From Rhodovulum sp. ES.010 (GTDB lineage: Bacteria > Pseudomonadota > Alphaproteobacteria > Rhodobacterales > Rhodobacteraceae), in assembly GCF_900142935.1 (NCBI RefSeq), contig NZ_FSRS01000002.1, positions 1 to 64,000 of the forward strand: a stretch of DNA of 64,000 bases. Direction: 5' to 3'. The notes under the pieces were generated by a model, which searched no databases, was not told the origin of the DNA, and worked only from the letters and a program-made list of their open reading frames with translations. This document shows, in pieces, positions 58,145-64,000 of the stretch. The position numbers were made by a program, and so were the translations under genes. Positions within the stretch are counted from its first letter, which is position 1, and every line of letters begins with the position of its first letter.

Positions 58145-61100
58145 GCCGCGGCCGCGCGGCCGCGCGGCCGCGGCCGGGCAGGGGGCTCCCCGCCCGGCCG
58201 GTGCTCAGAACTCCATCAGCAGCACGTCGTTGAGCGCCACCTCGTCGGGCATCTGGTCGTCGCCGAGCGGGGCGAAGTCCGCGGTCAGCGCCTCCCAGAG
58301 ACGGGCATCGGCCCGGGCGTCCTCGGCATCGCCGCGCACCGAGAGGTCCAGCCGGCCCGCGCCCGCGCCCTCGTCCGAGACCTCGAGCATCAACACGTCG
58401 TTGGTGTAGTCGACGACGATCTTGGCGTCGCGCGCATCCGACAGGCCGGTGACATCGATGCTGTCGAAGGCGCCGACCATCTCGTCGACCGAGATCAGCG
58501 CGTGGCGGCCGGCCCCGGCGTCGAGCCCCGAGAGGTCGATCTGAAGCTGCGCCTCGCCGAAATTCACGCCCGAGGCGACGTCGACCGGCGCCTCGCCCTG
58601 GGCGCCGGAACGGAATTCGCCGATGCTGCCGATTCCGCCATCGGCGGCTTCGAAGCGCAGCGTGCTGCCCGCCTCGAGCCGCAGCACGCCGGGGCCGCCG
58701 GCGGTGCCCTCGAACCCGACCTGCGCCGCGTCGCCCCGGATCTCGATCGCGCTGTCGCCGGAGAGGTCGAGCCGGGCGCCCTCGGTGGCCAGCAGCGCCT
58801 GGCCGCCGGAGATCGACAGGTCGATCCGCCCGTCCACGGCCCCGGTATTGGCGAAGCGGCCGCCCTCCACCGCGATCTCCAGCCGGTCGCTGTCGCCATA
58901 GCCGTTCATCCAGACCTGGCCGGCCTCGGCGATCGCGAGCGTGCCGCCCGCGGCCTCGGTCTCGACGTCGCCGGCGATCTCCAGCTTGCCCTGGGTCACG
59001 GTCAGCCGGCCCCCCGCGCCGAAATCGAGATCCTCGATCGCGGTCGTGCCGGCATAGCGCACCCAGTTGCCGGCCAGGTCGACGCTGTCGCCGGCGACGG
59101 TGCCGGGCAGATCCTCGGTCGACCAGTTCAGCCGGTTGTCCCAGCGGACCCCGCCGGAAAGATCGCTGGGCACGAAGCGCAGGTCTTCCGCCGCGAGCCG
59201 GCCTTCGGGGGTGAGCCCGAAGCCGGCCTGGAAGAACTCGGTGATCAGCACGGCGTCGGTCTTGCCCGCGAACGCGTCCTCGATCGCCGAGGCGCGCAGG
59301 TGCGCGGCCAGGTCGGCGATCGTAGCGTCGGCCTTGCCCAGAAGCGTGGCGGCGAAATTCTGGATCGTGGTGGCATCGAGCACGTCCCGGTCCAGCCCCT
59401 CGGTGTTGACGTCCTGGAAGTGCTTGTCCTTGCCGGCCCCGGCCCAGTTATAGACGATCGTGTCGTTGTAATAGGCCTTGGTAGCGCCGTAGATGGCGGG
59501 CTGGGTTATGGTCTTGCTGGCCAGTTCCTCGGGGTCGTCGGGATTGGCGAGATGGGCGACGATGTTGTCCACGTGGGAGGTCAGCGGCGCGTAGTCGCCC
59601 ATGCCGCCGGTGACCTGGCCGTTGATGTCGCCGTAGATCAGGTTCTGGCCCGAGGTGATCACGTTGTCGGCATAGAGCGAGTAGTTGCCCGCGTAGACGG
59701 AACTCGATCCCTTGGTGGGGCCGCCGGCCACATAGACCGCGCCGTTGTTGTGGAGAAAAACATTGTCCTCGACATACCCGCCCGAGCGGATCTGCGCCCC
59801 GAAGGAGGCGGCGCGCATCGAGATGTTGTCGCGGAAGGTCAGGTCCAGGTTGTCGACGGCGATGTAGACGTTGTGGTTGTAGATGCTGGGCGGCTGGTTG
59901 CCGTCCAGCGAAAGATCCGGGTCGTAGCCGTCGGCCCAGCCGTTGTGGTCGAAGAAGGTGTTCTCCATCAGCAGCCCGTCGACGGCGCTGGTGTAGATCC
60001 CCGAGATCCGGTTCGGCGCCGGCTCCCAGCGGCCCTCCGTCAGCGAGGTTTCGAGTGCCACGTCGAACACCTCGGAATTGCGCAGCGTGAAATCGCCGAC
60101 TTTCTGGATCGTCATGATGTCGCCGCGCGAGGTGATGTTCTCGAGAATGTAGTTCTCGCCGCTGGCGATGAAGCGCAGGCCGTCGCCCAGTTCCACGTCG
60201 CTGATGACCAGGTTGCGGGAGCCCTCGCCGAAGGTCTGCAGCATGTTCGAGAGGACCGGTTTCTCGCCCGCGCCATAGGAGGTGATGTGGAACGGGTGCA
60301 GCTCGGATTCGCCGCGCATTCCGATCAGGGGGATGCGCATGTCGTATTCGTAGCCCGCCTCCAGGCGCAGCCAGTGCGAGGCCGGCGCCTCGTAGGAGTC
60401 GCTCACCAAGGTCCGCCACAGCATGTAGCCCGCCCCGGAATCGAGGGCGGTGTCCTCGGACGACCCGTATTCGGGGTGGTCCGCCAGCCAGCGGCCATTG
60501 ATCTGGCCGGGCTTCAGCCCCTCGATCTCGGCGATCTCCTCCAGGCTCAGCGCGGCGTCGCTGCCCGAGACGTAGACGTCGCGGTGGTTGTCGCCCCATT
60601 CGACGATCACCTCGTCGTTCGCGTCGGTCGCCAGCATGTAGTGATCGCCGAGCCCCCAGCCGCCCTCGACCGGGCCGGCGACCGCCTCCAGCCGGGTTTC
60701 CACGACCTCGGTCGACCGGTCGGCGTGGGTCACCTCGTAGCGGATGTCGAGCCGGCCGGTATAGTCGGTCTCGGTCAGCACCAGTGCCAGGCTGTTGTCG
60801 GGATTGACGGTCAGGTTGCCATGCGCCGGACCGTCCAGGATGCGGATCCCGGCGATGGCGTCGCCCTCGGGCCGCAGCGTCGTCACCCGCCCGGAAATCA
60901 CCTCCACCGCGGTGCCGTCGATCTGGATGCCGCCGTCCGTCCCGGCACCGTCGCCCGAGGGCGTCCCGGGCTGGACGGGGTCCTCGACCGGGGAAGCCGG
61001 GTCCTCGGGCGGTTCGACCGGGTCCGGGTCGGGCTCCTGGCCGCCCGGCTGCTGGGGTGTGCCGCCGTCCGTCCCGGTCTGCAGGGTGACGTTTGCCCAG

Positions 61101-61698
61101 GTGCTGTCGGCGCCCAGGCCGGCATCGTCGTCGGTGAGGAAGACGATGCGGTCGAAGCTGCCGGTGAAGTGGTCGCCCAGGGCGATGTCGTAATGGCGCA
61201 GCCCCGACCCGGCCTCGTAATCGGCGTAGTCCTGCATGCCGAAGGCCTGGGAGCCGAGCAGCTGGATCGTGGTCGCTTCCGACAGGGTTTCGCCGTTGGC
61301 GAACATGATGGCGTGGATTTCGCCGGCCTTGGAGGCGGCGAAGTCGAAGGACAGGCGGGTGTCCTCGGTGACGGTGAACGCGCCGGTGATCTGTTCCCAG
61401 CTCTGGCTCGACTGCGTCAGCGTCAGGCCATCGGCCGAGGCCGCGTGGGCGCCCATGTCCTGGGAGCCGGGCTGGAATCCCGCGATATCCAGTGCCCCGA
61501 AATCGAGGGCCGAGCCCGCCTCGGCGCCGTCCGTCCCGGTCTGCAGGGTGACGTTTGCCCAGGTGCTGTCGGCGCCCAGGCCGGCATCGTCGTCGGTGAG
61601 GAAGACGATGCGGTCGAAGCTGCCGGTGAAGTGGTCGCCCAGGGCGATGTCGTAATGGCGCAGCCCCGACCCGGCCTCGTAATCGGCGTAGTCCTGCA
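57525..61698. repeat. Long inverted repeat, arm 2 (4174 bp)
   Basis: Reverse complement of 9361-13534 with no difference found. It spans the 3' third of xrtE, the hairpin-rich intergenic DNA and most of the giant gene copy 2. Arms face each other across 44 kb. Confidence 0.93.
58144..58201. terminator. Convergent-gene terminator (duplicate of 12858-12915)
   Basis: Contains the same perfect 32-bp GC palindrome (58144-58175) and the second hairpin, between the xrtE and giant-gene stops. Confidence 0.6.
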
Positions 61699-62608
61699 CG
61701 CCGAAGGCCTGGGAGCCGAGCAGCTGGATCGCCGTGGCGCCGGAGAGGGTTTCGCCGTTGGCGAACATGATGGCGTGGATTTCGCCGGCCTTGGAGGCGG
61801 CGAAGTCGAAGGACAGGCGGGTGTCCTCGGTGACGGTGAACGCGCCGGTGATCTGTTCCCAGCTCTGGCTCGACTGCGTCAGCGTCAGGCCGTCAGTCGA
61901 GACGAAGGCCGGGCCCAGGTCCTGGGCGCCGGGCTGGAACCCCGTCGACCGGGCCGCGCCGAAGGCCAGCGGCGTACCATCCGGGCCGCTGTCGTCCTGG
62001 ACGGGGGCCACGAGCGACACCGGGCCGCCCGGCTGCCGGGCCGAGCCCGCCTCGGCGGCGTCCGCCCCGGTCTGCAGGGTGACGTTTGCCCAGACGCTGT
62101 CGGCGCCCAGGCCGGCGTCGTCGTCGGTGAGGAAGACGATGCGGTCGAAGCTGCCGGTGAAGTGGTCGCCCAGGGCGATGTCGTAATGGCGCAGCCCCGA
62201 CCCGGCCTCGTAATCGGCGTAGTCCTGCACGCCGAAGGCCTGGGAGCCGAGCAGCTGGATCGCCGTGGCGCCGGAGAGGGTTTCGCCGTTGGCGAACATG
62301 ATGGCGTGGATTTCGCCGGCCTTGGAGGCGGCGAAGTCGAAGGACAGGCGAGTGTCCTCGGTGACGGTGAACGCGCCGGTGATCTGTTCCCAGCTCTGGC
62401 TGGCCTGCGCCAGCGTCAGGCCGTCAGTCGAGACGAAGGCCGGGCCCAGGTCCTGGGCGCCGGGCTGGAACCCCGTCGACCGGGCCGCGCCGAAGGCCAG
62501 CGGCGTGCCATCCGGGCCGTCCGTGCCGGGTGTTCCCGTGGACGGGGTTTGCGTCGGTTTGTCGGCCGAGATTCCGAAAAGCTCGAAGAGCGTGAAAAGC
62601 GGATTCAT
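58205..62608 (-). CDS. Giant beta-helix surface protein, copy 2 (1467 aa)
   Basis: ATG 62608 has GGAAGGA 6 bases upstream (MNPLFTLFELFGISADKPTQ); 62632 is less likely. No Sec signal. Three lectin-like domains follow, two of a divergent type (TGFQPGAQDLGPAFVSTDG), joined by a Gly/Pro/Asp spacer. The third is identical to the copy-1 domain. From residue about 304 to the end (linker, Ig-like domain, beta-helix, C-terminal module, final DVLLMEF) the protein is identical to copy 1. Thus the two genes differ only in N-terminal repeat number, type and upstream DNA. Export is probably via type I secretion. A G12 tract lies 65 bp upstream of the start. Confidence 0.85.
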   Translation of the reverse strand: MNPLFTLFELFGISADKPTQTPSTGTPGTDGPDGTPLAFGAARSTGFQPGAQDLGPAFVSTDGLTLAQASQSWEQITGAFTVTEDTRLSFDFAASKAGEIHAIMFANGETLSGATAIQLLGSQAFGVQDYADYEAGSGLRHYDIALGDHFTGSFDRIVFLTDDDAGLGADSVWANVTLQTGADAAEAGSARQPGGPVSLVAPVQDDSGPDGTPLAFGAARSTGFQPGAQDLGPAFVSTDGLTLTQSSQSWEQITGAFTVTEDTRLSFDFAASKAGEIHAIMFANGETLSGATAIQLLGSQAFGVQDYADYEAGSGLRHYDIALGDHFTGSFDRIVFLTDDDAGLGADSTWANVTLQTGTDGAEAGSALDFGALDIAGFQPGSQDMGAHAASADGLTLTQSSQSWEQITGAFTVTEDTRLSFDFAASKAGEIHAIMFANGETLSEATTIQLLGSQAFGMQDYADYEAGSGLRHYDIALGDHFTGSFDRIVFLTDDDAGLGADSTWANVTLQTGTDGGTPQQPGGQEPDPDPVEPPEDPASPVEDPVQPGTPSGDGAGTDGGIQIDGTAVEVISGRVTTLRPEGDAIAGIRILDGPAHGNLTVNPDNSLALVLTETDYTGRLDIRYEVTHADRSTEVVETRLEAVAGPVEGGWGLGDHYMLATDANDEVIVEWGDNHRDVYVSGSDAALSLEEIAEIEGLKPGQINGRWLADHPEYGSSEDTALDSGAGYMLWRTLVSDSYEAPASHWLRLEAGYEYDMRIPLIGMRGESELHPFHITSYGAGEKPVLSNMLQTFGEGSRNLVISDVELGDGLRFIASGENYILENITSRGDIMTIQKVGDFTLRNSEVFDVALETSLTEGRWEPAPNRISGIYTSAVDGLLMENTFFDHNGWADGYDPDLSLDGNQPPSIYNHNVYIAVDNLDLTFRDNISMRAASFGAQIRSGGYVEDNVFLHNNGAVYVAGGPTKGSSSVYAGNYSLYADNVITSGQNLIYGDINGQVTGGMGDYAPLTSHVDNIVAHLANPDDPEELASKTITQPAIYGATKAYYNDTIVYNWAGAGKDKHFQDVNTEGLDRDVLDATTIQNFAATLLGKADATIADLAAHLRASAIEDAFAGKTDAVLITEFFQAGFGLTPEGRLAAEDLRFVPSDLSGGVRWDNRLNWSTEDLPGTVAGDSVDLAGNWVRYAGTTAIEDLDFGAGGRLTVTQGKLEIAGDVETEAAGGTLAIAEAGQVWMNGYGDSDRLEIAVEGGRFANTGAVDGRIDLSISGGQALLATEGARLDLSGDSAIEIRGDAAQVGFEGTAGGPGVLRLEAGSTLRFEAADGGIGSIGEFRSGAQGEAPVDVASGVNFGEAQLQIDLSGLDAGAGRHALISVDEMVGAFDSIDVTGLSDARDAKIVVDYTNDVLMLEVSDEGAGAGRLDLSVRGDAEDARADARLWEALTADFAPLGDDQMPDEVALNDVLLMEF

Positions 62609-63008
62609 TCGTTTTCCTTCCAGGGGCGCCATGGGGCCTGCGCTGCCAGTCGCGTTCGATCTTTCGAGAGCCGGGGGGGGGGGGAGCGGAGTCGAACGGA
62701 ACGAACTTGGTTTGCGCGGCGAAACCAGGGCGTCACTTGTGGCTATGCTGAGCCCATCGAGAGGGGGGCGGTTCGGTGGGAGTTGTCCATATTCGCGGCG
62801 GAATACTTGCGGCGTCCCATGGATTGTTATTCCGAGAACGACAATGGGCCTGCGACAGCCGGGGGCTGGCGGGCGGGATATCGCCGATCGCCTCCGTCGG
62901 GATGGTGGAATCCCGCCTCACACCGACCTTCGGCCAGGCGGCCGGAGGTTGCGGCCGGCGGGGCGGGCCGCTAACGTCGGGGGATTGCGGAGCGCGCGTC
63001 CTGGCGGG
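62609..63008. other. Intergenic region between flippase and giant gene copy 2
   Basis: 400 bp with no protein-like frame except chance ones. It should contain the promoter of the gene at 62608 and the end of the flippase transcript. Apart from the G12 tract no regulatory element can be assigned. Confidence 0.5.
62673..62684. repeat. G12 homopolymer upstream of giant gene copy 2
   Basis: Twelve consecutive G on the plus strand (C on the coding strand), 65 bp before the ATG, in the expected promoter/leader. Tracts of this length are prone to slipped-strand changes. Confidence 0.85.
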
Positions 63009-64000
63009 TCAGTTCGGCACAAGCGTGCTCAGCACGTCGCCGTAAAGCCACCATCCCAGCCCGGCGATCACCACGGACAGGACGGCGAACAGGAGGTCGT
63101 GCTTCGGGTCCCAGACCTGGTAGCGCCGGGTCATCGCGATCAGGATCGGGTAGTGGAGCAGGGTCGAGACGGCCGGAGCCAAGGCGGCGCCGACGACCCC
63201 GAAGGACCGGATTGCCAGAAACAGGACCCCGATCTTGAGGACCGCATCGCAGACCACCACCAGCGCATGGAGATCGGATCGGTTGTTGGCCAGCAGGATC
63301 GCGTTGTAGGTGGAGACGATCACGAAGGGCAGGAACCCGATCACGATCAGGACCGTGATGCCGCCCGCCGTCGCGTAGCGCGCATCGTAGAGGAACCGGA
63401 CCAGCGGATCGCCCAGGAGGACCAGCAGCAGGCTGCCGAACACGGCCACCCCGGTCAGCGCGTAGCGGGCGCGGAAGATCTTGCGCCGGTTGGCGGCGTT
63501 CTCGTGCGGCTTGCGCCGGCTGTAGAGCGGGAAGACGATCTTCGAGGTCAGCGCGCCGATCAGCATCATCGGCACCGAGGCCAGCGTCAGCGCGATGTTG
63601 TAGAGGCCCAGAAGGTCCAGCGCGATGAGCTTGCCCAGGATCGCCCGGTCGCCGTTGCGCACGAAAAAGGTCGCGATCGTGCTGAGGAAGACGAACTTGC
63701 CGAAGCCGATCAGGTCGCGCGCCGCCTCCCGGTTCCAGGTGAAGCGGTTGGGCGTGCCGGGCATGAACAGCCGCGCCGAGATGTTGCGCTGGATGCCGCC
63801 CAGGAGAATCCCGAAGACCAGCCCCCAGACCGATTGCAGCCACCAGGCCAGCAGCGCGGTCAGCGCCAGGGTGACCACCTGGTTGGCGAGGTTGAGGACG
63901 GTCAGCCGGCCCAGCGTCAGGTGGCGCGCGGCGGTCATCACCCGGGTCGGCGTGAACCCGTCGATCAGCGCCGAGAGCCCCGCCACCGGCAGCAGCTGGG
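63009..64000 (-). CDS. Wzx-type polysaccharide flippase, C-terminal part (cut by window edge)
   Basis: An oligosaccharide flippase/lipopolysaccharide-biosynthesis membrane protein of the MOP/MATE-like superfamily. At least 330 residues are visible, with about ten transmembrane helices (for example LTVLNLANQVVTLALTALLA and VFGILLGGIQRNISARLF). Loops between them include FTWNREAARDLIGFGKFVFL, FFVRNGDRAILGKLIALDLL and ILLANNRSDLHALVVVCDAV. It flips the lipid-linked repeat to the periplasm for polymerisation by the protein at 46078. The gene continues beyond 64000, and the GTG at 63986 is internal. Ends at TGA 63009. Confidence 0.9.
   Translation of the reverse strand, partial: QLLPVAGLSALIDGFTPTRVMTAARHLTLGRLTVLNLANQVVTLALTALLAWWLQSVWGLVFGILLGGIQRNISARLFMPGTPNRFTWNREAARDLIGFGKFVFLSTIATFFVRNGDRAILGKLIALDLLGLYNIALTLASVPMMLIGALTSKIVFPLYSRRKPHENAANRRKIFRARYALTGVAVFGSLLLVLLGDPLVRFLYDARYATAGGITVLIVIGFLPFVIVSTYNAILLANNRSDLHALVVVCDAVLKIGVLFLAIRSFGVVGAALAPAVSTLLHYPILIAMTRRYQVWDPKHDLLFAVLSVVIAGLGWWLYGDVLSTLVPN

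Noticed and set aside
58502..62974. 1490-codon open frame antisense to giant gene 2
   Set aside because: Same shadow frame as at 8157-12557, produced by the codon structure of the real gene.

Overview
The window is GC-rich DNA whose gene families, codon use and exosortase types fit a marine Rhodobacteraceae/Roseobacter-type alphaproteobacterium. It almost certainly comes from an extrachromosomal replicon: a RepA-type replication initiator (52578-53582), a parAB partition pair (53956-56365) and, between them, an origin-like stretch with a perfect DnaA box and three 22-bp-spaced iterons. Nearly all other genes make, export, decorate or anchor a surface polysaccharide and large surface proteins. 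This content (RepA-type replicon, rhamnose operon, exopolysaccharide genes, type I secretion) matches the known roseobacter 'biofilm plasmid' class. Assignment to that class is inference.

Layout. 1-530: the start of a luxI-type autoinducer synthase running off the left edge, a dyad in its upstream region, and a small unknown gene. 880-2056: an IS256 remnant cut by a complete IS5-family element. 2288-5354: a type I secretion ABC exporter and its HlyD-type adaptor. 5358-7500: an IS graveyard (split IS21 istA pieces, an intact IS110/IS1111-type element, an IS5-type stump). 8061-12854: a 1597-aa beta-helix protein with four apparently identical 462-bp repeats, followed by a truncated copy of the exosortase/protease gene xrtE. 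13885-23600: mannose-1-phosphate guanylyltransferase, two VPLPA-type exosortase substrates, three glycosyltransferases, a tandem SUMF1-domain membrane protein and a 61-aa VPEID-type exosortase substrate. 23756-31294: a 1220-aa SdrD/cadherin/carbohydrate-binding protein ending in a thioester-like domain, then the CpsD, Wzz and ExeA-type ATPase genes of polysaccharide export. 31800-37796: an initiating sugar transferase (frameshifted), a TPR lipoprotein, a Wza-type export protein, an outer-membrane barrel and a rhomboid protease. 37806-41123: rfbCBDA for dTDP-L-rhamnose. 41313-49584: a sulfotransferase, VPLPA exosortase XrtD/EpsI, four glycosyltransferases and an O-antigen-polymerase-like protein. 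50006-52537: a third beta-helix protein. 52578-58144: replication, partition and full-length xrtE. 58205-62608: a second copy of the giant beta-helix protein. 63009-64000: a Wzx-type flippase running off the right edge.

How it fits together: ManC and RfbABCD supply GDP-mannose and dTDP-rhamnose. The sugar transferase and glycosyltransferases build a lipid-linked unit. Flippase, polymerase, Wzz/CpsD and Wza/barrel polymerise and export it, and a sulfotransferase may decorate it. Large proteins without Sec signals are candidate cargo of the type I exporter, and two exosortases (XrtD, XrtE) process short C-terminally tagged substrates.

The most unusual structure is a 4174-bp, apparently perfect inverted repeat (9361-13534 and 57525-61698). 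It holds the shared parts of the two giant genes plus the protease half of xrtE, and it could invert the 44 kb between the arms. Simple-sequence tracts, (GA)6 and G12, lie just upstream of the two giant genes and suggest phase variation. Homopolymer-associated frameshifts occur in the exporter ATPase, the sugar transferase and an IS transposase. No rRNA, tRNA or CRISPR array was seen.
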